Origin: JAYFNU01 sp034933305
GTDB lineage: Bacteria; Bacillota; Clostridia; Oscillospirales; Ruminococcaceae
Length of the DNA: 64,000 bases
Reading direction: 5' to 3'
Assembly (NCBI GenBank): GCA_034933305.1
Contig: JAYFNU010000011.1
Span: forward strand, 19,460-83,459
Shown: piece by piece, positions 9,342 through 18,300 of the stretch
Numbering within the stretch: position 1 is the first letter of the stretch
Layout: each line of letters opens with the position of its first letter
Position numbers and translations under genes: made by a program
The notes under the pieces: generated by a model
What the model saw: the letters and a program-made list of their open reading frames with translations, nothing else
Database searches by the model: none
Told to the model about the DNA's origin: nothing

Positions 9342-9431
9342 GCGCGCGGGACAGGGATATTCCGCGCGGACGGTTTGTGTGGTAAACTGAACGGGAGACG
9401 GCGGCCGCTGCGGCCGCCGGGGGGATGAAGA

Positions 9432-10256
9432 ATGGGAAGGACACAGGAAAAGGGAACGGCGAACACGGACGCCGCGGCCGGCCTGCTCGTTTTCACGGGC
9501 GAGGGCGGGGATGCGGACGCCGCCGCGGCGCTCGCGGCGCGGCTCGGGGCCGCCGCGGCGCCGCCGGACCCGGGCGCCGGGTATGCGGGGCCCGTGCTGC
9601 GCTTTTGCGCGGACGGCGTCTCCCTCGCGGCCGGCGGGCAGACGCTGCGCGGCGATTTCACCCGGATGCTGCCGCGGCTGCGGCCGGGGAACCTGCCGCA
9701 CGAGCTCGTCGTGCGCGCGGCGAAGCCGAAGGACGCCGGCCGGACGCCGACGGCGTTCGACGCGACGGCCGGCCTCGGGGAGGATTCGCTGCTGCTCGCG
9801 GCCGCCGGCTTTGCGGTGCGGCTGTGCGAGTACAATCCCGTCGTGGCGGCGCTGCTGCGCGACGCGCTGCGCCGGGCGGCCGGCGTGCCCGCGCTGGCCG
9901 CGGCCGTCGGGCGCATGACGCTCGAGGAAGCCGACAGCCTGACGGCGCTGCCGCTGCTGCGGGAGCCGCCCGACGTCATCCTGCTCGATCCCATGTTTCC
10001 CGCGCGCCAAAAGAGCGCGCTGGTCAAAAAAAAGCTCCAGCTGCTGCAGCAGCTGGAACGGCCGTGCGGGGACGAGGGAGCGCTGCTGGACGCCGCGCTC
10101 GCGGCGGGCGCGCGCAGGGTGATCGTCAAACGGCCGCTGCGGGGGCCGTGTCTCGCCGGGCGCAGACCCGATTATGCCCTCGAAGGAAAGATCATCCGGT
10201 TCGACTGCTACGTGCGCGGCAGGGAGGGCGAACCCGCGGACGGGGAGCCGGTGTGA
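9432..10256 (+). CDS. rsmJ: RsmJ-like 16S rRNA m2G methyltransferase
   Basis: The product is 274 residues. The SAM site reads DATAGLGEDSLLLAAAG, followed by the acidic LCEYNPVV, and the catalytic-type motif is LLDPMFPARQKSALVKKK. These match RsmJ (YhiQ), which methylates G1516 (E. coli numbering) of 16S rRNA. The ~95-residue N-terminus is Ala-rich and poorly conserved. The start at 9432 has GGGGG about 8 bases upstream; an out-of-frame ATG at 9425 is ignored. It ends 3 bases from the convergent HAD gene, with no terminator in between. RsmJ was first described in proteobacteria, so equivalence of target site is inferred. Confidence 0.82.
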   Translation: MGRTQEKGTANTDAAAGLLVFTGEGGDADAAAALAARLGAAAAPPDPGAGYAGPVLRFCADGVSLAAGGQTLRGDFTRMLPRLRPGNLPHELVVRAAKPKDAGRTPTAFDATAGLGEDSLLLAAAGFAVRLCEYNPVVAALLRDALRRAAGVPALAAAVGRMTLEEADSLTALPLLREPPDVILLDPMFPARQKSALVKKKLQLLQQLERPCGDEGALLDAALAAGARRVIVKRPLRGPCLAGRRPDYALEGKIIRFDCYVRGREGEPADGEPV

Positions 10257-10259
10257 CGC

Positions 10260-11057
10260 TTACAGCCCGCCGCGCAGCAGCTGCGCGAGGGCGAGCGCCG
10301 CGCCGTCCGCGGCGGCGGCGGGCGCGAGCAGGCCGCAGGCCGCTTTCGCCTGCGCGCTCGCATCCTCGAAGGACACCCCGAGCCCCGCGCGCGACAGCAG
10401 GGCGACGTCGTTCGGGCCGTCGCCGAAGGCGGCGGCGTCCCGCCAGGACAGGCCGAGCGACGCGAGCAGACGGCCGACGCTGTTGGCTTTGTCGGTCGTG
10501 CGCTTGCAGATGTCGTAATGGCCTTCGACGAAACGAACGAGCCGGAGCGGGCCGTTCAGGCCGTTGTAGGCCTCGGCGGCGTCCGCGCCGATGAGCAGAA
10601 AGCCCCCGAGCGGCGGCGCGGCGGCCGCGGGCGGATGCGCCTCGGCGTCGATGAGGATGGAGGGCATCCCCGGCCGCTCGGCGTAGCCGCGCAGGGGCCG
10701 CCCGGGCGCGCGGAAGGCGTAATAGCCGTCCGCGCAGATGAGGTTGACCTGCGCGCCGGCCTGCGCGCCGAGCGCCAGCACGGCGTCTGTCTGTTCGCGG
10801 GAGAGCGCGTCGCTGTCGAGCAGCGCGCCGTCCGCCGCGAGCGTGCAGGCGCCGTTTACGCACACGAGATAATCGAAGGGCAGGTCGCCGATGACGGACG
10901 GGGCGCAGCGCGTCGGGCCGCGGCCCGTCGCGATGACGACCGTGACGCCCGCGCGCCGCGCTTCGGCGAGGGCGCGGCAGGTCGCCGTCGAGGCCGCGGC
11001 CGCGCCGAGAGGGATGAGCGTCCCGTCGATATCAAAGACCGCCGCCTTGCACCGCAT
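10260..11057 (-). CDS. Cof-type HAD-superfamily phosphatase
   Basis: The product is 265 residues. HAD motif I is VFDIDGTLIPL near the N-terminus (nucleophile Asp and the acid/base Asp), motif II is VIATGR, the motif III lysine lies in DICKRTTDKANSV, and motif IV is AFGDGPNDVALL. The insert between motifs II and III is the type IIB cap of the Cof family, which hydrolyses sugar phosphates and similar metabolites. The substrate cannot be read from sequence. The start at 11057 follows a purine-rich GGGGGCGGAAGGG stretch. It is divergent from nagB, and each gene has its own promoter in the 133-base gap. Confidence 0.88.
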   Translation of the reverse strand: MRCKAAVFDIDGTLIPLGAAAASTATCRALAEARRAGVTVVIATGRGPTRCAPSVIGDLPFDYLVCVNGACTLAADGALLDSDALSREQTDAVLALGAQAGAQVNLICADGYYAFRAPGRPLRGYAERPGMPSILIDAEAHPPAAAAPPLGGFLLIGADAAEAYNGLNGPLRLVRFVEGHYDICKRTTDKANSVGRLLASLGLSWRDAAAFGDGPNDVALLSRAGLGVSFEDASAQAKAACGLLAPAAAADGAALALAQLLRGGL

Positions 11058-11089
11058 CGCCCTTCCGCCCCCTTGCATTTCTTCCCTGT

Positions 11090-11118
11090 ATCGTAACACA
11101 GCGGGCCTGCGCGCGCAA
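11090..11118 (-). promoter_or_regulatory. promoter for the HAD phosphatase
   Basis: On the minus strand TTGCGC, 17 bases, TACGAT, about 33 bases upstream of the ATG. Confidence 0.5.
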
Positions 11119-11125
11119 GGGCGCG

Positions 11126-11154
11126 TTGCATTCCCGCGGGCCGCATGGTACACT
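11126..11154 (+). promoter_or_regulatory. promoter for nagB
   Basis: TTGCAT, 17 bases, TACACT, 37 bases upstream of the nagB start. No operator-like repeat was recognised next to it. Confidence 0.55.
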
Positions 11155-11190
11155 GGAGACGAAAAGAAATCAGGAAGGCGAGGTATCGAC

Positions 11191-11916
11191 ATGCAGATCA
11201 TTTCATGCGCCGACTATGCGCAGGCGAGCGCCGCCTGTGCCGACATCATCGCGCGGCAGCTGCAGCAGAAGCCCGACAGCGTTCTCGGCCTTGCGACGGG
11301 CTCCACGCCCCTCGGGACGTACCGGGCGCTCGTGAAAATGTATGAGGCCGGGGAGCTCAGCTTCAAAAAAGTCACGACGTTCAACCTCGACGAGTACGTC
11401 GGCCTTTCCCCCGCGCACGACCAGAGCTATGCCTATTTCATGCGGACGAATCTGTTTGACCTTGTCGACATCGATCCCGCGAACACCAACATCCCAAACG
11501 GCCTCGCGAAGGACCTCGCGGCGGAGTGCCGCCGCTACGACGCGCTGCAGCAGTCGGTGTGCAGCGGGCTCGACGTGCAGCTGCTGGGCATCGGGCCAAA
11601 CGGCCACGTCGGCTTCAACGAGCCGGACGACGTGTTCACCGCCGGGACGCACCGCGTAGAGCTTGCGGCGTCGACCATCGACGCCAACGCGCGCTTTTTC
11701 GCGAGCCGCGACGAGGTGCCGAAGAGCGCGCTGACCGTCGGCATGCGCACGATCCTGTGCGCGAAGAAGGTCATCATCGTCGCTTCCGGCGCCGCGAAGC
11801 GGGACGCCGTGCGGGGCATGCTCGAGGGGCCCGTGACGCCGCGGCTGCCCGCGTCGATCCTGCAGCTGCACCCCGACGCGGTTCTCATCGCCGACAGGGC
11901 CGCGCTGGGCGAATGA
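11191..11916 (+). CDS. nagB: glucosamine-6-phosphate deaminase NagB
   Basis: The product is 241 residues, the usual short Gram-positive length. It converts glucosamine-6-phosphate to fructose-6-phosphate and ammonia, the entry of amino sugars into glycolysis. Conserved stretches are LGLATGSTPLGTYRAL (phosphate binding), FNLDEYVGL (catalytic Asp), LGIGPNGHVGFNEP (catalytic His) and the C-terminal LQLHPDAVLIAD. AGGAAGG precedes the ATG. A PadR-type regulator follows with overlapping signals, so the pair is transcribed together. No nagA or sugar transporter is nearby. Confidence 0.95.
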   Translation: MQIISCADYAQASAACADIIARQLQQKPDSVLGLATGSTPLGTYRALVKMYEAGELSFKKVTTFNLDEYVGLSPAHDQSYAYFMRTNLFDLVDIDPANTNIPNGLAKDLAAECRRYDALQQSVCSGLDVQLLGIGPNGHVGFNEPDDVFTAGTHRVELAASTIDANARFFASRDEVPKSALTVGMRTILCAKKVIIVASGAAKRDAVRGMLEGPVTPRLPASILQLHPDAVLIADRAALGE

Positions 11917-11933
11917 CGCCGGAGCGCGCGGAC

Positions 11934-12299
11934 ATGGCGGAGGAAAAATGCGCGTGCAGCGGCGCCTATCTCGACAAATTCATCCAGCCCTCGGTGCTCG
12001 TCGTGCTGTCCGAAGGCCCCGCACACGGCTTCCGGCTGATGACCGAGCTGCGGCGCAGGGAGCTCGTGAGCTACGCGGGCTTCGATGCGACGGGCTTTTA
12101 CCGCACCCTCAAAAAGATGGAGCAGGCCGGCCTCGTGCGGGGCGAGGCGCACGCCTTCAACGGCAAGGTGCGCCGCGTGTTCTCCATCACCGAGGAGGGG
12201 CGGCGCTGCCTCGTCAACTGGTACATGACGCTGTGCGCCTACCGCTCGAACGTCAGCCACATCGTGCGCTGCATCGAGCAGACGCTCGACCGGCAATAG
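11934..12299 (+). CDS. PadR-family transcriptional regulator
   Basis: The product is 121 residues. A winged-helix domain of the PadR type spans residues ~15-95 (PSVLVVLSEGPAHGFRLMTE, then TGFYRTLKKMEQAGLVRGE and FSITEEGRRCL), and a short C-terminal helix replaces the long dimerisation helix of larger PadR proteins. The N-terminus carries CACSG, which is unusual. I chose the ATG at 11934, with GGAG 9 bases upstream; an in-frame ATG at 11913 overlaps the nagB stop (ATGA). Its position suggests control of nagB or of itself, but no operator was identified. A bidirectional terminator follows. Confidence 0.85.
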   Translation: MAEEKCACSGAYLDKFIQPSVLVVLSEGPAHGFRLMTELRRRELVSYAGFDATGFYRTLKKMEQAGLVRGEAHAFNGKVRRVFSITEEGRRCLVNWYMTLCAYRSNVSHIVRCIEQTLDRQ

Positions 12300-12310
12300 C
12301 CGAAAAGACA

Positions 12311-12351
12311 AAAAAACGCGGCGCGGATCCTGTGATCCGCGCCGCTGTGTT
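12311..12351. terminator. bidirectional intrinsic terminator
   Basis: A 12-bp perfect stem (GCGGCGCGGATC) with a 4-base loop is flanked by six A on the left and TGTGTTTTT on the right. It serves the convergent PadR and flavin reductase genes. Confidence 0.88.
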
Positions 12352-12357
12352 TTTCGC

Positions 12358-12858
12358 TCAGCCCCAGAGCTGCAGCACCTCGCCGACATACATGCGGTGG
12401 TAATCCTTTTCCGGATAGTTCCGCCCGATCCAGTCCGCGAGGAAATGCGCCGGGTCGATGTCGCTCCAATAGATCTTCCGGCAGACGAGCGCGGCCCGGG
12501 CTTCGGCGAAGAAGGGGGGCGTCGCGCCGTCCGTGAAGACGGGCGTCAGCCCCGTGCCGGCGAGCTTGTCGCCGTCGCGGCCGCTCGCGGTGCCGAGATG
12601 CGACAGCGCCGGGCGGCAGGCGCCCGCTTCGAACAGCGACAGCGTGAAGATTTCGTTATTTTCGAGAAACTCATAGGTGTAGCGCACCGGCCGCACGTAG
12701 ATCGTCGCGGCGGGCCGGTTCCAAAGCGTGCCGAGCGCGCCCCAGGAGGCGGTCATGGTGTTGAACCGGCCGCGGTCGCCGGCCGTGACGAGCATCCAGC
12801 CCTTGTCGATGTCGAAAAAAGGCCGGGCGGTGAAATCCGCGATATTTTTCTGCTGCAT
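12358..12858 (-). CDS. flavin reductase-like (FMN-binding split-barrel) protein
   Basis: The product is 166 residues. The split-barrel signature is FNTMTASWGALGTLWNRP followed by ATIYVRPVRYTYEFLE, with FTLSLFE after it. Such proteins bind FMN and may act as NAD(P)H:flavin oxidoreductases or simple flavoproteins. The start at 12858 has GGAGGGA 5-6 bases upstream, so a longer in-frame version beginning 26 codons earlier is rejected. It stands alone, convergent with padR and divergent from the cysteine desulfurase. The exact electron partner is unknown. Confidence 0.85.
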   Translation of the reverse strand: MQQKNIADFTARPFFDIDKGWMLVTAGDRGRFNTMTASWGALGTLWNRPAATIYVRPVRYTYEFLENNEIFTLSLFEAGACRPALSHLGTASGRDGDKLAGTGLTPVFTDGATPPFFAEARAALVCRKIYWSDIDPAHFLADWIGRNYPEKDYHRMYVGEVLQLWG

Positions 12859-12957
12859 GGTTCCCTCCGTGTCACACGCGGGCGGCAGGCGCCGCCCCGC
12901 GCTTCCATTATACCCCGCGGCGCCCGGGATTTCCACTTCGGGCGCAAAAAAGGGCGT

Positions 12958-12986
12958 TTGATTTAGACACGATTATAGCATATAAT
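12958..12986 (+). promoter_or_regulatory. promoter for cysteine desulfurase-thiI-cinA
   Basis: TTGATT, 17 bases, perfect TATAAT, 31 bases upstream of the desulfurase ATG. Confidence 0.6.
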
Positions 12987-13016
12987 GGAACACGATCAAA
13001 AAACGGAGAAAAAACG

Positions 13017-14141
13017 ATGGTCTATCTTGACAATGCGGCGACGACGCGCCCGTCGGACGCCGTCTGCGATACGATCGGCGCGGTGCTGCGCGCGCGCTTC
13101 GGCAACCCGAGCTCGCTGTACGATCTCGGTTTCGAAGCGCAAAAGGAGCTCGACGCGGCGCGCGGCGCGCTCGCGGGCGCGCTCGGCTGCGACGCGGCCG
13201 AGGTGTATTTCACGGGCAGCGGCACCGAGGCGAACAACATCGCGGTGCTCGGCGCCGCGCGCGCGCGAAAGGCCTGGGGCGGCGAGGTCATCGCGACGGG
13301 CTACGAACACCCGAGCGTCGAAAATTCGCTGCGCCAGCTCGAGCGCGAGGGCTTCCGGGTCACGCGCGTCGCCCCGTCGGCGGACGGCGGGATCGACGAG
13401 CGGGAGCTCGTGGGCTGCGTGACGCGGCACACCTCGCTCGTCGCGATGATGCTCGTCAACAACGAGACGGGGGCGATGCTCCCCGTCGAGCGCATCGCGG
13501 CGCAGGTGCGGCGCATCAACGCCCGCACGGCGATCCACTGCGACGATGTCCAGGGTTTCATGAAGCATCCGCTCGACGTGCGCGCGCTCGACACCGTCTC
13601 GGTGAGCGCCCACAAAATCCACGGCCCGAAGGGCATGGGCGCGCTGTACGTCCGCCGCGGGCTGCATGTCGAGAACACGCTGTTCGGCGGCCTGCAGGAG
13701 CGCGGCCTGCGCCCCGGCACGGAGAACGTCGCCTATGCGGCGGGCTTCGCCGAAGCGGTGCGCGGCTGCCCCGATATGCGCGCCGCGCTCGCGCGCATTT
13801 CGGCGCTCAGCGCGCGGCTGCGCGCGAAAGTCTCGGCGCTGCCCGGCGCGGTGCTCAATTCGCCCGCCGGCGCGAGCCCCTACATTCTCAATTTCTCGCT
13901 GCCCGGCTACAAGAGCGAGACGATGCTGCGCTTCCTCGCGTCGCGCGGCGTCTACGTGTCGAGCGCGTCGGCCTGCGGGCGCGGCGAAAAAAGCCGCACG
14001 CTGCTCGCGATGGGACTGCCGGACGAGCGCGTCGACGCCGCGCTGCGGGTGAGCTTCTGCGCCGAGAGCGGCGAGGAGGACGTCGACGCGCTGTGCGCGG
14101 GACTCGAAGAGGCGCTGCGCACGCTCGCGAAGACGCGATAG
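13017..14141 (+). CDS. cysteine desulfurase (NifS/IscS family)
   Basis: The product is 374 residues, a PLP enzyme that takes sulfur from cysteine as an enzyme persulfide. Visible features are the N-terminal VYLDNAATTRPS, the PLP lysine in SAHKIHGPKG (Lys200), GLRPGTENV, and the active-site cysteine in SSASACGRGEKS (Cys320), which sits in the short-loop arrangement. thiI follows 33 bases downstream, so this enzyme most likely supplies persulfide sulfur for 4-thiouridine in tRNA, as the thiI-linked desulfurase does in Bacillus. No iscU, iscA or suf gene is present, so general Fe-S assembly is less likely. Confidence 0.93.
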   Translation: MVYLDNAATTRPSDAVCDTIGAVLRARFGNPSSLYDLGFEAQKELDAARGALAGALGCDAAEVYFTGSGTEANNIAVLGAARARKAWGGEVIATGYEHPSVENSLRQLEREGFRVTRVAPSADGGIDERELVGCVTRHTSLVAMMLVNNETGAMLPVERIAAQVRRINARTAIHCDDVQGFMKHPLDVRALDTVSVSAHKIHGPKGMGALYVRRGLHVENTLFGGLQERGLRPGTENVAYAAGFAEAVRGCPDMRAALARISALSARLRAKVSALPGAVLNSPAGASPYILNFSLPGYKSETMLRFLASRGVYVSSASACGRGEKSRTLLAMGLPDERVDAALRVSFCAESGEEDVDALCAGLEEALRTLAKTR

Positions 14142-14174
14142 GCGGATCTAAAAAATACAGGACAGAGGACGCAC

Positions 14175-15362
14175 ATGAAAGAAATACTGCTCGCGAAATA
14201 CGGCGAGCTCGCGCTCAAGGGCCTCAACATCGGCACGTTCGAATCGGCGCTGCTCAAGACCATCCGCCGGCGCGTCGAGACGGCGGGGAATTTCAGGGTC
14301 TACAAGGCCCAGTCGACCATCTATATCGAGCCGCTCGACGAGCGCGCCGACGTGGCGAAGGCGTACGACATGCTCTCGCGGGTGTTCGGCATCGCGGCCA
14401 TCGACCGCGCGCTCGTCGTTGAGAAGGATTTCGAAAAGATCTGCGCGGGCGCGGCCGAATATCTCGCGCCCGAGCTTCGCGCAGCGAAGACCTTCAAGGT
14501 CAGCGCCAAACGCTCCGACAAGACCTTTCCGCTGGACTCGATGCAGATCGGGCGGCAGCTCGGCGATTATCTCGGCGAGCGCTTCCCGCACCTCGAGGCG
14601 GACATGAAGCATCCCGACGCGCACGTCGTCGTCGAAGTGCGCGATTTTGCGGCCTATGTGCACAGCGGCAACCGGCCGGGCGCGGGCGGCATGCCCACGG
14701 GCACGAGCGGCCGCGCGGCCGTGCTGCTTTCGGGCGGCATCGACAGCCCCGTCGCCGCCTACATGATGGCGAAGCGGGGGCTCGACCTCGTGGGCGTCCA
14801 TTTCATGTCGCCGCCGTACACGAGCGAGCGTGCGCTCGACAAGGTCGTGCGGCTCGCCGGCCTCGTCAGCCGCTGGTGCGGCAACCTGCCGCTGCTGTGC
14901 GTGCCGTTCACCGACGTGCAGCTCGCCATCCGCGACAACGGGCCCGAGGAGCTGTTCACGGTGCTCATGCGCCGCTCGATGATGCGCATCGCGAACGCCG
15001 TCTGCGCGCGCGAGAAATGCGGCGCCATCGTCACGGGCGAGAGCCTCGCGCAGGTCGCCTCGCAGACGCTCGGCGCGCTCGTGTGCACCGACGCGGCCGC
15101 GGACGTCCCGGTGCTGCGCCCGCTCATCGGGATGGACAAGACGGAGATCATCGCCGTCGCCCACCGCATCGGCACGTTCGAGACCTCCATCGAGCCGTAC
15201 GAGGACTGCTGCACCATATTCACCCCGAAACACCCGAAGACCAAACCCCGCCTCGCCGACGTCGAACAAGCGGAAGAAATTCTCAACCTCGCGGCGCTTG
15301 AAAAAGACGCAGCGGATGCGTATACTATTAAGATGCAGCACTTTTATGATCAGTCGTTCTGA
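14175..15362 (+). CDS. thiI: tRNA 4-thiouridine synthase ThiI
   Basis: The product is 395 residues, made of an N-terminal ferredoxin-like and THUMP RNA-binding region (about 1-165) and a PP-loop adenylation domain with LLSGGIDSPVAAYMM. The C-terminal rhodanese domain of enterobacterial ThiI is absent, as in Bacillus and many Clostridia, so sulfur should come straight from the adjacent desulfurase. Other conserved pieces are HFMSPPYTSERALDKV, TGESLAQVASQT and EPYEDCCTIF with paired cysteines. It forms s4U8 in tRNA. The next gene begins 30 bases downstream. Confidence 0.95.
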   Translation: MKEILLAKYGELALKGLNIGTFESALLKTIRRRVETAGNFRVYKAQSTIYIEPLDERADVAKAYDMLSRVFGIAAIDRALVVEKDFEKICAGAAEYLAPELRAAKTFKVSAKRSDKTFPLDSMQIGRQLGDYLGERFPHLEADMKHPDAHVVVEVRDFAAYVHSGNRPGAGGMPTGTSGRAAVLLSGGIDSPVAAYMMAKRGLDLVGVHFMSPPYTSERALDKVVRLAGLVSRWCGNLPLLCVPFTDVQLAIRDNGPEELFTVLMRRSMMRIANAVCAREKCGAIVTGESLAQVASQTLGALVCTDAAADVPVLRPLIGMDKTEIIAVAHRIGTFETSIEPYEDCCTIFTPKHPKTKPRLADVEQAEEILNLAALEKDAADAYTIKMQHFYDQSF

Positions 15363-15392
15363 TCCCAACGAAATTCAAAGGAGGTGACGGAC

Positions 15393-18300
15393 TTGAAAGC
15401 GGAGATCATCGCGGTGGGCACCGAGCTGCTCATGGGCAACACGCAGAACACCAACGCGACGTACATCGCGCGCAAGCTTGCGCTGCTCGGCTATGAGGTC
15501 CATCACCAGACGGTCGTCGGCGACGTCGAACAGGACATCGTCGACGCCGTGCGCATCGCCGTCGCGCGCAGCGAGCTGACGGTGCTCACCGGCGGCCTCG
15601 GGCCGACGGACGACGACATGACGAAGGAAGCGGTCGCGAAGGCGTTCGGCTTCCAGCTCATCCGCGACCCCGCCATCCTCGAGGGCATCCGCGCGTTCTT
15701 CAAATCGCTCGGCCGCGAGATGGCGCCCAACAACGAAAAACAGGCCGACCTCATCCAGGGCGGCGAGGCGCTGCCGAATCCCAACGGCACGGCGCCCGGC
15801 ATCTACATCGAGGGCAAGAAGCAGGTCATCGCGATCCTGCCGGGGCCCCCGCGCGAGATGGAGCCGATGTTCGACAACGAACTCGCGCCGCGCCTCGCGA
15901 AGCTCAACAAGCTCGCCACCTACACGGCCTCGGCGCACATCTTCGGCATCGGCGAATCGGAGCTGGAGCTGCGCATCAAGGACCTGCTCTATAAAAAGAA
16001 TCCCTATGCGGCGCCGTACGCCAAGACGGGCGAGGTGCACATCGACATCTGCGCCCACGCCCCCACGCAGACCGAGGCGATGACGCTCGCGAAGGAGTAC
16101 ATCGAAAAGATCAAGGAGCGCGCGGGCGACTGCGTCTATTCGACGGACGGCTGCGAGCTCAATGAGACGGTCGTCAAACTGCTGACCGAGACGGGCATGA
16201 AGGTGTCCCTCGCCGAGAGCTGCACGGGCGGCCTGCTCGCGTCGAGCATCACCGAGATCCCCGGCGCGTCGCGCGTCTTCGAATACGGCATGGCGGCGTA
16301 CGCCGACTGGGTGAAAAACGAAGACCTCGACGTCGACCCCGCGGTGCTGCGCCGGTACACGGCCATCAGCTCCGTGACCGCGGCCGAGATGGCGAAGGGC
16401 GCATTCGACAACGGGCGCGCCGACATCGGCGTCGGCATCACGGGCCTCGCGGGCCCGGACGTCGGCGAGTACATCGACAAGCCCGCCGGCCTCGTGTATA
16501 TCGCCGTCGCCGACAGCGGGAACGTCATCGTCAAAAAGTTCACCTTCAACGCTTCGCGCGGGCGCGCGTATGTGCGCGAGCTCTGCGTCAAGAACGCGCT
16601 CGATATGATCCGGCGCTTCGTGCTGGGCCTGCCCATCGACGGGGCGCGGCGCTTCGAGCCCGACCGCCTCGCCGATCTCGACCGGGAAAAGCCGAAAAAG
16701 AAGAGCAGCCTCGCCGTCGAGCGCGGCGCGCTCATGGTGCTGTGCGGCCTCGTGCTGCTCGGCGGCGCCTACGTCGGCGTGCGCTCGCTCAAGGAGCGCT
16801 TCGACGCCAACGTCTACGCCGACATCCGCTCGACCTACGCCGAGACGGCGGCGAGCGGCGACAAGACCGAAGTCAGCCTCGAGGCGCTCGCCCAGAGCAA
16901 CGCCGACACCGTCGGCTGGCTGTGGAACGACAGCGGCTCCGTCGACAGCGTCGTCGTCGGCTGGAAGGCGGACGGCTATTACGACAACCACGACTTCAAG
17001 GGCTACGAGAGCGCGCTCGGGTGCCTGCACATCGCCAACGAGACCGACATCCTGACCGGCCCCGACAACATCGTCATCAAGGGCAGCAGCGCGGGCGAGG
17101 GCCTCATGTTCGCGCCGCTGCTGTCGAGCGCCGACCCCGCCTACCTCGCGGACAACTACACGTTCAGCCTGAAAACGGAGGACGGCGTCACGCAGTACGA
17201 GGTGTTCTCGGTCTGCTACGTCAACACCAATGAAAGCGTCGGCGCGCTGCAGACGTTTTACCTCAACTCCTATTTTGACGACGAAAATCCCGCGACCGAC
17301 TTCATCGTCGAGGCCAAGATCCGCTCCGTCGTCAACGTCGACGTCAGCGTCGTGCCCTCCGACCGCTTCCTGACCCTCGTCACGGACGGGACGGACTGGA
17401 GCGGCGAAAAGATCGTCGTCATCGCGCGCGCGGTGCGCGAGGGCGAGACGGCCGGCCTCGCGGCGACGGCGTTCACGAAAAACATGGCGCCGCTGTGCCC
17501 CGACGTGTGGTATTCGGTCAACAAATCGACGTCGCTCGTCAACGAGCCCATCGAGCGCGACAAGTGGAAAAACTGGGTCGTCGACAACGAGCGCGCGCTC
17601 AACGGGGAATCCGGCGGCGCGCTGACGGCCGTGGGCAACCAGGAATTCGGCTCGAATTACGACAACGATCCCACCAAGGCGGTGCAGCTGACGGTCATCA
17701 TGAACGGGACCCAGACGACCGGCTCGCCGCTGTACATCGTCAGCCGCATGGTCGCGGCGCAGGTGTCGTCCGGCTATTCGGACGAGGCCGTCAAGGCGCA
17801 GGCCATCGCCGACATCTCGAGCCTGCGGTACGATTTCAACACGGTGGGCACGCCCTCCGTGACGGGGCAGGTCGCATCCGACGGGATCGTCGCCCTCGTG
17901 ACCGAAGTCATCGACCAGTGCATGTTCTACGGCGGCGCGCCCGCCTACGCCCCCTGCTTCGTCAGCTGCGCGCTCAAAACGAACGCGTACGACGAGGTCT
18001 ATCCCGACAGCGCCGGCGCGTACCCGTACCTCGTGAGCGTGCAGAGCAGCTATGATTACAACGCGGCGGGCTATACCCGCTCGACCAATTTCAACGAGTC
18101 CGTCGTCCGTTCCCGCATCGAGGGCTATTACGGCATCAAGCTGTCGGACAATTACGCCGGCTGGATCAACGTCACGGAGAAGACGGCCGCGGGCTACGCG
18201 AAGACCGTCAGCATCGACGGCCAGCTCACCGTGACGGGCGCCGATCTCGCGCTCAAATGTCTCGAGCTGCGCTCGGCATATTTCACGCTGACGTGGAGCG

